Shown one piece after another: positions 30,405-42,240 of a DNA stretch of 64,000 bases. The stretch's first letter is position 1. Each line of letters opens with the position of its first letter. The position numbers and the translations under genes are program-made. Origin of the DNA: Cephalotus follicularis (Eukaryota > Streptophyta > Magnoliopsida > Oxalidales > Cephalotaceae); contig BDDD01000976.1 in the NCBI GenBank assembly GCA_001972305.1, positions 248,001 to 312,000 of the forward strand, given 5' to 3'. Below the pieces are notes generated by a model. It saw only the letters and a list, made by a program, of their open reading frames with translations. It made no database searches and was not told where the DNA came from.

Positions 30405-32900
30405 TACAAGGGTCTAGGGTGTTGTCCAAACTCGATCTGAAGTTGGGTTATCACCAGCTGAGAGTGAAGGAAGGAGATGTAGTGAAGATTGCCTTCCGGA
30501 CTAGGTATAGTCATTATGAGTTCTTGGTAATGCCGTTTGGTGTCACCAATGCATCAGTAGCGTTTATGTCACTGATGAACGATGTGTTTCGACCGTACCT
30601 GGATCAGTTTGTGGTAGTGTTTATTGATGACATACTAGTATACTCGAGGAATGAGGAGGAACACGCATATCATCTGAGATAGGTGTTGAAGATTCTCAGA
30701 CAGCATCGGTTGTATGCCAAGTTTGGCAAGTGTGAGTTCTGGCTCGATCATGTGATTTTTCTTGGTCACATTGTATTTGGAGAAGGTTTGGCGGTGGATC
30801 CGTCGAAGACTGAGGTGGTGCGAGATTGGCCACAACCAAGGAATGTGACTGAGGTGCGCAGTTTTCTTGGTTTGGCAGGTTATTATCGGAGGTTCATTCA
30901 GAACTTCTTGAGAATAGCTACACCGTTGACGAAACTTACTCAAAAGAAAACTTTGTTTATCTAGGATGATGAATGTGAACCCAGTTTTTGTGATCTGAAG
31001 GATCGCTTGGTTTATGCTCCTGTTTTGGTGTTACCTGAGGGTAATAAGGGCTTCGCAGTCTATAGTAATGCTTCGGGTAAGGGATTGGGTTGCGTGTTGA
31101 TGCAACGAGGTAGAGTGATCGCTTATGCTTCGCGGAAGCTAAATCCGTATGAGGAAAACTACCCGACACATGATCTTGAATTGGCTGCAATTATTTTTGC
31201 TTTTTAGAAATGGAGACATTACTTATATGGGGCACAGTTTGAGATTTTCACTGACCACAAGAGTTTGAGGTATCTTTTATGTCAAGATACACTAAACATG
31301 AGACAACGGCGATGGTTTGAGTTCTTTAATGACTATAACTGTAGTATTCAGTACCATCCCATGAAAGCGAACGTGGTCGCGGATGCTTTAAGCCGTAAGG
31401 CTATGGTTGCTAACACGATGATATATCAGTGGAAGATGTTAGAGGACTTCCAAGAGTGGTCTCCGTTTAATTAGTCACAGGGGGTTTTTGTGGCTAGCAT
31501 GCAGGCAAAGCCGGTGTTACTGGACCATATAAAGGATGCACAGTTGAGTGATCCTGAACTAATGGGGATTCGCGAGAATCTCGGTCCGGAGTCTGATTTT
31601 CAGATGCACTCTGAAGACATTATGAGATTTCAGGGTCGAGTATGTGTTCCCGATGAGGCTTGGATAAGAAGTGAATTGTTACATGCGGCACATAAATCAC
31701 GGTATAGTATACATCCTGGCAGCACAAAAATGTATCAAGACATGAGAAAAACTTACTGATGGTCCGGTATTGATTATGTCGCAAAGTGTTATACTTGTCA
31801 GATTGTCAAGGCTGAGCTCTACAGGCCAGCGGGCTTGTTACAGCTGTTACCGATTTCAGAATGGAAGTGGGAGCATGTGACGATGGATTTTGTTTCGGGT
31901 TTTCCTCTGACTCGGAACCGTCACAATGCAGTGTGGGTCATTGTGGATCGGCTTACTAAATCCACACACTTTTTGCCTACCCATGTCACTGATTCAGCGA
32001 GCAAATTAGCTCGGTTATGCGTCAAGGAGATCGTGAGGTTGCTCGGTGGCCCTGTGAGTATAGTTTGTGACAGAGATTCGATCTTCACTTCCAACTTTTG
32101 GGATGAAGCTGAACCTTAGTACTGCCTTCCACCCACAGATAGATGGTCAGTCGGAGCGTACCATCCAGACTTTGGAGGATATGCTTCGAACATGCATTAT
32201 CGACTTTGCTGGTACTTGGGAGGACCACGTTCCTCTGATAGAGTTTTCTTATAACAACAGCAATCACTCTAGTATCGGTATGGCTCTGTATGAGGCTTTG
32301 TACAGAAGAAAGTGTAGATCACCCATTTGTTGGGATGAGGTTGGTGAGCGACCTTTACTTGGGTCGGACCTGGTAGAGGAGACTTCTAAGAAGGTCAGAT
32401 TCATCAGGGAGAAAATACTTGCTGCTCAAAGTAGGCAGAAGAGCTATGTGGACAGCGTCAAGATGAGGCCTCTAACCTTCGACGTTGGTGATCATGTGTT
32501 TCTGAAGGTTTCACCTTGGAAGGGCGTATAGAGATTTGGGAAGAAGGGCAAGTTAGCTACGCGCTACATTGGTCCTATCGAGATCTTAAAGAGAGTTGGG
32601 GAGGTGGCTTATCAGCTTGCTTTGCCTCCTGCACTGTCAAATGTGCACGATGTCTTTCATGTGTCTATGTTGAGAAGGTATATTCGAGACCCATCACATA
32701 TCTTGAATTTTGATTCAGTTCCTGTGCGAGATGATCTTTCTTGTGAGGAGTTACCGGTACAAATCCTAGATCGGAAGACGCAGGTATTGAGGAACCGGAC
32801 CATTCCTATGGTAAAGGTTCAGTGGCAGTTCCATCGACCCGATGAGGTGACTTGGGAACGCGAGGAGGAAGTGAGAGAGCGTTATCCTCATTTGTTTTAG
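30405..32900 (+). pseudogene. G4 pol fossil: RT, RNase H, integrase
   Basis: RT from about 30412 ([18 protein letters not shown], catalytic [11 protein letters not shown]), thumb [17 protein letters not shown]; RNase H about 31010-31470 ([25 protein letters not shown]); integrase zinc region about 31680-31810, core 31835-32340 ([37 protein letters not shown]), C-terminal part to the stop at 32900 (ERYPHLF). The element's earlier RT and protease are not seen. Broken in several places. Confidence 0.93.
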
Positions 32901-32931
32901 TGTCCTTTTAATTTCAAGGACGAAATTCCTT

Positions 32932-32945
32932 GAAGGAGGGGTGGA
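32932..32945 (+). other. G4 polypurine tract
   Basis: GAAGGAGGGGTGGA directly before the 3' LTR, following the TTCAAGGACGAAATTCCTTG block common to plant gypsy 3' ends. Confidence 0.9.
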
Positions 32946-35303
32946 TGTAACGCATGAGATTTTCATTAATGTAATGTTGTAATTTTAATTGCGTTTATGC
33001 AATTTATTAATGAGAAGTATGACTTTTCCCTTTTTGTAATGTTAAATTTGAGCAAAAGTTGATGTGTGAAAAGTGCTGATGCATGGCGGGCAGCCGACTG
33101 CCCAAGAGGGACAGTCGACTGGACCCCCTTTGGGTGGAACCAGCTGCCTGTTATGAGGGACAGCCGACTGGGGATGGTGTCGGCAGAGACAGCCGACTGC
33201 CAAGATAAGGTAGTCGAGTCCCATGGGATAGGTCAGTTAAAATGTGTTGGCAGTCTGTTTTTCGCAGAGAGAAAGGGGGAGAGGACAAAATTGTTCAGTT
33301 GTGGGGTTATGGAGAGAGAGGCACGAAAATGCCCATAAATATCCATGTCTCTTCCCCTCATTCCATCAACATTGCATTATGAAAAAGAGATAGAGAGTTG
33401 TGAAGAGGGAGAGGCAGTGGAGAGAAAAAGAGAGAGAGAAGTTGTATCTCTCCAATTTTGAGCTTGGAATCTGCACTTGGAGCTCGAACCAAACTTGGTG
33501 GAGTTGCTGGACGAATTCGGAGGCTTGGAAACTTGGATTGGAACTTAAAGAGGTGGATTGCAATTCCTAACTTGGAATTCTAAGGTAGGGGTAAATTTCA
33601 TAATTGTTATTTAAGTTCCGTTATATTGGAAGTTAATGGACGAAATGCATGCTATGGACTGTATATTGAGCATAAATGTATGTTATTGCTGTTGAATGCT
33701 CGTGTGTGGTTGGATTGAAGTGTGAAAGACATGCATTTTTCAGCTATTTTTACCTACTGGTGTAAATCCAGTCGACTGCCAGGGCGGGCAGCCGACTGGT
33801 GGGCTAGAACAGCCGGCTGTTCAGTGCGGACAGCCGGCTACTCAATAGGAAAAAGCCGACTGGACGTAAGAACTAGTCGACTGTTCATACGATTAATATA
33901 ACATACCTGCAGAAGGTTGAGTAGTCGACTGCCAAGAGAGGGCAGCCGACAGGATGAGGAGAGCAGCCGACTGTCAAAAGGAGACAGCCGACTGTTAAGG
34001 GAGGCAGCCGACTGCCAGAGCTAGGACAGCCAGCTGTTGAAGGGAGACAGCCGACTGTCATGAGGAGACAGCCAGCTGGTTAGAGACTGACCCGTACCTT
34101 GAGCATATCCTTGCATTGCATTTGATATGAAATGAATTTATGGTTGAGATATGGATGATTCTAAGGTGTTTTTATTCATTTTAGAAATGTGTACATGATT
34201 TTATATAAATCATTATTTGATATGAAAATATATTTTGATAAATGTACGTTTTCGATGGATTGAAACATGGTTTCAAAGATGCAATACATTTTAATATAAA
34301 TGTATTATTTCCGGTACTTTATAAAATACTTGGAAACAATTTGAATTGAATTGATTTGTTGATTGTAATTGATGCCGTACTGGCTGGGGTGACGGAGTGT
34401 CACTGATAGCTGGTGCCGGGGATGCTCTCATAGGTGCCAGGAGATGGCTAGGGACGCCCAAATACAATGTTACTAAACACAGAGTGCAAGTAACACGGGG
34501 GACCATGATTGCTGAACACAGAGTGCGAGCTTCATGAGTCTGGTTTGTTGCCTTGCTTCATGACCCGGGAGTCGGGGGCCGAAGTAAGAGTACGACGTCG
34601 GGGCCAGGAGATGGAGGCGCTCTTCGTACAGTGATTTGATTGTCCTTTGAGATATTGATTGGATTTGATTGTCCTTTGAGACAGTGATTTGATTTGATTT
34701 GAACTGATTTGATTTGACAGCCCTCGAGGCATGATGGTGATTTGATGTGGTGGACACTTGGCATGGTTGCACCTATTGGAATATATATACACACATATGT
34801 ATATGTACGTGTGGCGATATGTTATATATTGCATCATGAGTGCATTCATTTCATGACATTCATTATCACTGACCTGGAATTTCTCTTATGATTTAGCCGA
34901 GTGAGGACAAAGGCTAATCTCCTACTATTGCAGATTGATGCAGTGATGAGGATGTCGACCGTACGCGGAGAATCTGTGGGGATATGGAGTTTTATTGTTT
35001 AAATAAATGTTTTAACCATGTATTGAGACCCGTATTATTTCGGATTAATTTATTAATAGTGTTGATCGACTTTTGATCACGCCCCGTTTGCGGGCGATCG
35101 ACGATGGCTCAATTATGTTAATGTTGGAATCATGTGGTATGGGACGCATGATTCGGTTTGTTTATCTAGCTTGTTATTAAATGCTTCCGCACATGTGAAT
35201 GGAATCGAAGTTTTAAATTTTATCATATTTGTATAAGCTGGATAACGTTATATTGATTGCCTTTACCGCTTTAATGTTGTCTTATCGGGAACGGGGCGTG
35301 ACA
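32946..35303 (+). repeat. G4 3' LTR
   Basis: TGTAACGCATGAG..GGGGCGTGACA, collinear with the 5' LTR. Same arrays, TATA-like box (about 33333), donor-like site at 33585 and acceptor-like site at 34933. Flanked at the right by ATAAC. Confidence 0.95.
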
Positions 35304-35308
35304 ATAAC

Positions 35309-37190
35309 ATAGTATAGATTACCGATCATACAGCCATTACTGAATGGATCAGGCTCATGCGTGTTCTCCCTTGAAGGTGTCTCCAAGAAGACCTAGAGTA
35401 GAGAATTGATTTCCATAATTCGATATGGAATTTTTCTTGTTGAATAAATTCAGTACTATCCTGATGTACGAGAGTTGGGAAAGCCCAAGCAGCCTATCAG
35501 ATCCTCCCCAAAGATCTAAATACCAGTATATATATAGGTGGCTTCTCCCAAGTCCTATTAGAGAAATTCTTAGCATTCCACACCAACAAATCACACTCCT
35601 ACGATGTTTATAATCAGTAGGATGCAATTCTCGGTACAGAACCAAGAATTTATGTTAGCGCCATATTTATTTCGGTAGACGCATGGCTTATTCGGGTTCT
35701 TAAAGAAGTCAAAAGGTTTGACCACTTCGTTATCTATGAGATGCTTGCTTAAGGTCATAATGACCTTTCAAGTTTGCACACTATGTGCAGAAACTCCTTG
35801 GATGTAAATCCCTTGGATTAAGACATACATTCGCCAAATGTCATAACTATGACGAGTGGCAATAGCAAGCAAAATCCTAATGAATTTAAGCGCAGCTATT
35901 CATGAGAAGGTTTTTGGTATACTCGACGTCATGTCGTGTACACTCCTTCATTACTAATTGCATTTAGGATTGCATGGCTTCTAGCCAAGCCTCGAATTCA
36001 ATACATTGTAGTGTATTCTAATAGCTGATAGGATTGTCATCCTTAATGACACTGGATTTATCAATGCCCTTGACGGGAAAACCATACCTCTCAAGTACTG
36101 ATAAAGTCTGCTTGAACTCCTCAACAGAGGAGTGCCTGATTGAGATCTAATCTCAGGTTGAGCTCTAGCCTCAACTGTGTCTATAGAGGATCCAGCATCT
36201 AATTCCTTTAAATCCTGCATGGTTTCTACCTGTGGCAACTCCTAGAGTTCCACTTTACTCCTACTGCTTTCTTGAAGAGGGTGCTCCCTTTCTAGGATCA
36301 CAACACTACATGTAACAAATACCTGGTATTTTTCGGGATAGTAGGAATAGTATCCTTTAGTTTCCTCAGGACACTCCACAACCTGACAGCGGTCTAATCG
36401 TACCTCTAGCTTACTAGGATCCAGCCTATTAACATAAGCCAGACAATCCTAAACCTTGTTTAGGTTGATTTTCCTCTTTATCTATATCTAGTTTAGAATA
36501 GAGGGCATGAATTTTCAAGGAATTCAGTTTAGGGTGTATGCCACTGCTTACAGCGCCTAATCCCAATTATGAGGTAGGGAGGTCATTAAAAGACAGTATG
36601 GATCGAACGATGTCCATCAAGGTCCGGTTCTTCCTTTGGGACAGACAGTTAGGATACAGTGTTCCCGGAGAGGTCCATTAAGAGTGTATTCCATTATCTC
36701 TAAGATAATCTTGGAATTCGTTGGATAGGTATTTGCCTCCCAATCCAATCGAAGTGTTTTAAAAAGCTTACATGTCTTCTCCTTTTTGTCTTTTATAAGT
36801 TCTTTACCAAATTGTTAAAGATTTTGTTTAAAACCTGCAGACCATTAATAAGAATCCTATTATATACTCAAACTTTATTCGACAACAAAGAATAATCGTT
36901 GTTCTCAAAATTGAGCCCTAAGCTCATTTTGTATAAGTGAGTAAATACTTATAATGTTTCTAATTGAGTGTAGTACATAACTACTATGTCCAATGCAATA
37001 CGATAGATCCACTTCTTTATAAGCTCTTAGTTGTGTAGTACCTCCAAGGCCCTGAGGCACCTCCTTGAGGTACGTCAGTAGAAGTGGAAGCAATGAACTC
37101 CTATTATTCCCTTTCTCAGTGCCCCTTCGTGCCACAAAGGAAAGAGGTCTGGTCCTCAAAAAAGTTTCTTATTCTATTTTTTGGCAATTA
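35309..37190 (-). pseudogene. Copia 1 pol fossil: RT, integrase tail, integrase, GAG-pre-integrase
   Basis: Minus-strand similarity to plant copia pol in the normal order from right to left: GAG-pre-integrase (about 36810-37170; SIRNIISIYSL), integrase core (about 36560-36790), integrase tail (about 36380-36450; LAYVNRLDPSKLEVRLDRC), the pre-RT linker (about 36000-36240), and RT (about 35350-35960; GLSQLSYIRIVLNLFN). Heavily broken, the oldest-looking pol in the window. LTR and motif style suggest an Angela/Tork-like lineage, but that is tentative. Confidence 0.82.
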
Positions 37191-37579
37191 TCCCTAGTGA
37201 GACCAAGACGTTGTGCTTAAAGGGAGCAAGCCAGCGGTTTAGTAAAGAGATGAATAAAATTTTTTGATGGACTTGAAGTGGCGACGCTTTGAAGAAAATG
37301 TCAAGGCTTTAGCCAAACCGTCGACATCAATTTCAAAGCATCAGTGGTTAAGCAGGAAAGTTCAAATTTAATGCATAAGGGTAACATCTAAGCGTCGACG
37401 CTTAGATCAAAACCGACGACGCTTTATGCGAAGGAAGCAATCCTGGACTATTATTTACTGCACATTTCAAAGTTGTTCTTTGCCTTAGTGAAATTTTAAT
37501 TTAGTTTTATATTGGCTTAAATAAAAAAAGTTCATAAATTTACAAATACTACAATTCACCTCCATATTGTAGTTTTTCA
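37191..37579 (+). repeat. Copia 2 5' LTR remnant
   Basis: Ends ATTCACCTCCATATTGTAGTTTTTCA just before the primer site, the standard end of SIRE LTRs. It contains GTCGAC-core units at about 37272-37425 (GCGACGCTTTG, AACCGTCGACATC, AAGCGTCGACGCTTAG, CGACGACGCTTTA). The LTR start is not identifiable; the first 60 bases could belong to another copia fragment on the minus strand (weak FTKPLA-like match). Confidence 0.7.
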
Positions 37580-37581
37580 AT

Positions 37582-37593
37582 TGGTATTAGAGA
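37582..37593 (+). other. Copia 2 primer binding site
   Basis: TGGTATTAGAGA, close to TGGTATCAGAGC, directly after the LTR end. Confidence 0.8.
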
Positions 37594-37636
37594 GGGTAAA
37601 CTCATAATTCTTAATTGTTAGAGTTTTAAAGATCAA

Positions 37637-37968
37637 ATGGCCATGAACATGAATTCTAGCGAAAGCGAAAACATTTCTAACCCACTATTCTTTTATCATA
37701 ACAGCTATAGTCATTGGAAGGCCAAGATGACTATTTTTATTCAATCCCTAGACTATAACCTTTGGGACCTAATTGTTGATGGTCCAAATTTGCCTACCAC
37801 CACAAATGAACGTGGTAAGACTATATCTAGGCCTAGAACTAGTTGTAATGATGAACATAGGAAGAGAGTTCAAATGAATGCCAAGGCAAAACCTATAATA
37901 ATCTATGTTAATTCAAATGAGTTCAATAGAGTATCCTATTGTGTTTCGACCAAAGAAATGTGGGATAG
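37637..37968 (+). pseudogene. Copia 2 gag fossil, first part
   Basis: MAMNMNSSESENISNP..., with the copia gag start Y.HWKAKMTIFIQSLDYNLWDLI and the block KEMWDS at the edge of the inserted LTR (UBN2-type gag domain). The remainder follows the inserted LTR at 40608. Confidence 0.88.
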
Positions 37969-38099
37969 TGTAACACCCGGAATTTCCATTTATGTATTTT
38001 TGTATTTCTCATTGTAATTTAAATGATGAATTAATGAGAATTATGACATTTTGGCTTAATGTTGAATTTTGAATTGGAAAAAGGCAAAGGGAAAAGACG

Positions 38100-38290
38100 C
38101 TTGAGCGTCGACGCCAAAAAACAATTAGGCGCGCTTTAAGGCTTCTGGCCTTAAGGCGTTGATGCCAAGTGATGACGTTGATGTCCATCGATGGGGAACA
38201 AAAAGGGGTAGGCGTTAACGCGGTTCAGGGAGCCTGTTAGCACCAAGGAAGAAGGTCAACGCCTAGGGTTGACGTCGACACCAAAAACTA
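38100..38290. repeat. GTCGAC-core array 1 of family D
   Basis: Units TTGAGCGTCGACGCC, AAGGCGTTGATGCC, GACGTTGATGTCC, AGGCGTTAACGCG and GTTGACGTCGACACC. Many are the TG/CA decay forms of GCGTCGACGC. Confidence 0.88.
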
Positions 38291-38730
38291 TCAGCAAAAA
38301 AAACTTAAAACACTGACAGAAGACGTGTGAAAGAGAAGTGTGAGACACTTTATCTTTTCCCCATGCTCTGCAATGACATAAAGGGAGAAAGAAGTGACTG
38401 ATGGGTGTTATGTCGGTAGGGAGAAGGAGGAGAGAGAGAGACGCATGGAGCCTTGCATGCGGGCGAAAGGGAGAGAGAGAGAGAGAAGCTCCTCCATAAA
38501 GCACATCTCTCACCTTCATCTTGTTCTACCTACCCCGCAAGAGAATGAGAAAAAAACAGTGAGAAAAGAGAGAGGTATCCTCCCTCGTTGAACCTGGGAA
38601 CTTGGAAAGCTTGAAGGTTGGAAGTTGGAAGCTCGAACTTGGAGCTGCTACGCCGAACCTTGGAGCTCGAAAGCTACTGGTCGGTAAAACTTAAAGAGGT
38701 GGACTTTGATTCCTAACTTGGAATCAAAAG

Positions 38731-40237
38731 GTAGGGACCACATAATTGTATTTTTGAGTTCAGTTATAATAAGAGTCGTTTGATGAAATGCATGAATGCT
38801 GGGTTGTGGATTGAGTGAATGCTGTGGTGGTCTTGAATGATAACCTGTTACGCATATACTGTGTTGGGTGAATATGGACTAAGTATTGCATGTGTTGTTT
38901 GCTTGGATCCATTGTTTTGTGACATAGTTGAGCGTTACAATGGAAGAGACGCTATTATGGACTCACAGACGTTGACGCCTAGAATGCGCGTCGATGCCTT
39001 AGTCTGTTGTATGAGAGAAAAGAATGCACGACGCATTGGCGCCTAAGGTTCCTTACCTTAGAGCGTCGATGCCAAGAGGAAACGTTGACGCCTAAGTGTC
39101 TGTCATAGACATGGTGTGCTATTAACGTTGACGCCTAGAGCTTGTATTGACGCCTAGAGCGAATGTTGGCGCCTAAGGGGGTTGCCATGCACGTTCACGC
39201 TTAGAGCTTGTATTGATGCCTAGAGCGAATGTTGGCGCCTAAGGGGGTTGCCATGCACGTTGACGCCTGGAGTAGACGTTGACGCCTAAGAGAACTGCTT
39301 TACACGTTGACGCGTATAGGGTATACGCCAATGCCAAAAGAGACAGATTAGGTTTTGGAGCACAAGGTACCATACACGTTGACGCCTAGAGTTAGGTGTT
39401 GATGCCAAAAGGGTCTATCTGCATTTTGAGCATATGTTTGCCTGCATATTGCTATGGTTGATCGAGCTTACCTCACCGTGTGCCGGTTAGCGTTGATATA
39501 CGTGTGATTGAACTACCAAAATGATTCCTAAAATATTTTATCATTTCGGAAAACTGTATACAATGATTTTGCTATAAATCATGACTTGATGTGAAATATT
39601 ATATTTCAATGGATTGAAACGAGGTTTCAAAAGATTGCTACATATTTTGAATAAATATGTTATGACAAGTATTTTATGATACATAATTTACTTGGATTTG
39701 AAAAGGATTTGTTACATATATTTCATAATTATGTGAGTATTTCAAGTGTTTATTACACATAAACTACCTGGAAATGAATTTGAATTATTGATTATACAAT
39801 TTGAATAAATATGGTATTTCAAGCGTTATTACATATAGCTACTTGAAAATGGATTTATGGTTGTTCCCAGCACCACGGGATGGTTAGCCTGCCAGCTTTC
39901 CTATCTCAGGGCCGCTTAGCTTTGTTTGATTGTGGGATGTTGTTCCTACCCTTGGACGGTCAGCCTGTGTGCCTTTCTACCCTTGGCCGGTTAACATCAT
40001 TGAGTGGTCGAGCTTCCTAGCTTTGTGTCGATTAGCCTCGATACATATGGATTGTGGTTGTAGCCACTAGGCATGGTTGTTGACCTTTGATAGATACATA
40101 TATACGTATATATGTATACATATTGTGTATTGCATCATGAATGCATTCATTTCATGACATGTGTTATCACTATTCCCAAGGTACTTTTATGTTTTCTTTA
40201 CTTAGCCAGTGGATTCAGCTAACCCTATCAATTTCAG
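38731..40237 (+). promoter_or_regulatory. Putative leader intron in the family-D solo LTR
   Basis: TCAAAAG/GTAGGGACC and CAGCTAACCCTATCAATTTCAG/ATTGATG, 1507 bases apart. The exon side before the donor (TCCTAACTTGGAATC) matches the same place in G4 and G8 LTRs. Inferred only. Confidence 0.45.
38960..39410. repeat. GTCGAC-core array 2 of family D (GTTGACGCC spelling)
   Basis: About twenty units of ACGTTGACGCCTAGAG and GCGCCTAAG type. Includes a 66-bp tandem duplication (39125-39190 and 39191-39256). Confidence 0.9.
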
Positions 40238-40607
40238 ATTGATGTAGTGGATCGACATTTGTGAGCATGGGGAAAGCAGGTTGAAGAGTTTAAGTTGTAT
40301 TTCTTTTGAGAAATGGATTGTTGTAATAACTGAATTTTGTATTGGGAGGATTATTTTTTGATCATGCTCCGTTTATGGGAAATGAACAATGTTGGTGTTG
40401 TATTATTGTTGAATTTTGGTAACGTGCAGTATGGGATGCATGTTACTTGTTGGTTTCAGCGTATGGTTAAATGCTTCCGCAATGTGATTATGTATTGAAA
40501 AGTTTTAAATTTGCCGTAAATTGCATAAGCTGAATATGTATATATGTTCATTGCCACAACCTAAGGGTTTGTTTTATGTTGTTACGAGAACAGGGTGTGG
40601 CAGATAG

Positions 40608-41400
40608 ACTTAAGGTAACCTACGAAGGTACCAATCAAGTAAAAGTGGCCAAAATTAACATGCTTGTTCATGAATATGAAATGTTTACTATGCATGATAA
40701 TGAGGATATAAAGACTATGTTTACTAGATTCACTAACATCACAAATGCTTTACAAGCTTTAGATAAAGTTTATACTAACAGTGAAATGGTGAGAAAAATT
40801 CTCAGGTGCTTACCAACAATATGGATGTCGAAGGTGACAGCCATTGAGGTAGCAAAAAACCTCAACATCCTTCCTTTGGAGGACCTCCTAGGGTCTCTAA
40901 TGACTCATTAACTTTCTATCATGAAGAAAGATGATGATGAAGAGAAGGAGAAAAGAAAGAAGAAAGTGGTGGCTTTAAAGTCTTCCACAAATGAAGAAAC
41001 AGATGATGATAGTGATGAAGAACTCGCTTTAATCATGAGGAGATTCAAAAGGTTCGTCACAAGTAAAAAGAAATTTGGAGGAAAACCATTCAAGAAAGGT
41101 AATATTCAAAAAGGAGTGTCAAGCAACCTCGAGGAAATTATATGCTTCGAATGCAACAAACCTGGGCACTACAAAAGTAATTGCCCAATACTTAAAAAGA
41201 AGAAGCTTTTGAAGAAAAAGAAAGCCATGCTTACCACTCGGGATGACAATGATAACTCTAGCCCCGATGAAGAATCACATGAAGAAGTTGTTCAGTTAGC
41301 ATTGATGGCCATCGAGGAAGAGGACGAAGACAATGCTGAGGTAGGCTACGATGAACTTGTTTTAAAAGTAGAAAGATATAGTTCTATTAGGTAAGCTATG
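40608..41400 (+). pseudogene. Copia 2 gag fossil, second part with zinc knuckle
   Basis: Gag body VTYEGTNQVKVAKINMLVHEYE and TMFTRFTNITNALQALDK; then an acidic/lysine-rich stretch and one CX2CX4HX4C knuckle (41143-41184, CFECNKPGHYKSNC) that binds element RNA in intact relatives. Typical SIRE gag. Confidence 0.92.
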
Positions 41401-41999
41401 ATGAACTTGTTTTAATAGTAGAAAGATATAGTTCTATTATTTCTTCTTTAAAGAAAAAGGTCAGAACTTTAACTAATGAAAATAATCTATTAAAAATGAT
41501 TGATTTGACTAATGAAGATGATTCTAAAGAAAATGAATGTCTTAAGATAGATAAATAAGAAAAGGAGAATGAATGTCTTAAAATTGAAGTAGATGCTCTA
41601 AAGAAAACATTCTCAAATTTTTCTAATAGTAGTGAAAAATTAGAAAGACTTTTAGGCATGCAAAGATGGGTATTCGATGAAGCCGGTTAACGATGCGATG
41701 AAATGAACAATGTTAAGTATTATCAAAATTTCTTTGAAAGAATGAAAAAAATTGAAAAAGATAAAATTGAGAAAAAAGTTAGTAAAAAGAAACATATCAA
41801 TGTTACTTCTAACTATTGTGGTAAACAAGGACATATTTCTTCATCTTGTTTTTACAAGAAAACTGTATTGTATAAATCAAAATTTGTTAGACTTAAGAAA
41901 ATTTGGCTTCCAAAAGGAACTATTGTAGCTAACCCCAAAGGACCCAAAATTTGTTGGGTACCTCAAGCAAAATTTTGACATTGTTTTTATAGATATGCT
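41401..41999 (+). pseudogene. Copia 2 gag/pol linker fossil
   Basis: Lysine- and asparagine-rich coiled-coil-like sequence (LKMIDLTNEDDSKENECLK, KIEKDKIEKKVSKKKH), then a possible zinc-knuckle trace (about 41815-41850) and GPKICWVP, the phrase that precedes protease in SIRE elements. Poorly conserved, broken. Confidence 0.7.
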
Positions 42000-42240
42000 T
42001 GAAGGCATTGTCCAAGAAGACACAATGGTACTTGGATAGTGGATGCTCCAAGCATATGACCGGTGACAAAAGTTTATTTGTCAATTTCAAATCAAAGCAA
42101 GGAGGAGATGTCACCTTTGGAGACAATGCTAAAGGAAGAATCATGGGATCTGGCTCCATAGGTAATGATCAAACTTCTATTTCCAATGTTCTTATATGTT
42201 GATGGACTCAAACACAATCTATTGAGCATAAGTCAATTAT
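42000..42240 (+). pseudogene. Copia 2 protease fossil
   Basis: TQWYLDSGCSKHMTGDKSLF, the DSGCS aspartic protease active site of SIRE-type copia, then GGDVTFGDNAKGRIMGSG. Cleaves the polyprotein in intact relatives. Confidence 0.92.

Larger units (their letters stand above)
21479..35303 (+). mobile_element. Ty3/gypsy element G4 (family B), both LTRs, TSD ATAAC, broken and nested
   Basis: A plus-strand element 13.8 kb long including a nested guest (25009-30404). ATAAC at 21474-21478 and at 35304-35308 flanks it. LTRs of 2360 and 2358 bp are collinear throughout with about 5 percent difference by eye, suggesting one to a few million years. Gag, later pol, primer site and polypurine tract are present; the middle of the internal region is not visible around the guest. 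Broken at about ten places. Confidence 0.94.
37969..40602 (+). mobile_element. Family-D solo LTR, 2.63 kb, TSD GATAG
   Basis: TGTAACACCCGGAATTTCC..CAGGGTGTGGCA, flanked by GATAG at 37964-37968 and 40603-40607. No internal region: a solo LTR. Order: array 1 (about 38100-38290), GA-rich leader (about 38425-38490), donor-like AAAAG/GTAGGG (38731), array 2 (about 38960-39410), AT-rich tandem units (39640-39870), acceptor-like GCTAACCC..TTTCAG/ATTGATG (40237). Homologous in layout to family-B LTRs, and weakly so in sequence. Relatives: 9795-10198 and 44913-45354. Confidence 0.94.

Noticed and set aside
37191-37260. Possible RNase H tail of another copia on the minus strand (FTKPLA-like)
   Set aside because: Only about six matching residues in a very short stretch; kept as a remark under the copia 2 LTR remnant, not as a feature.
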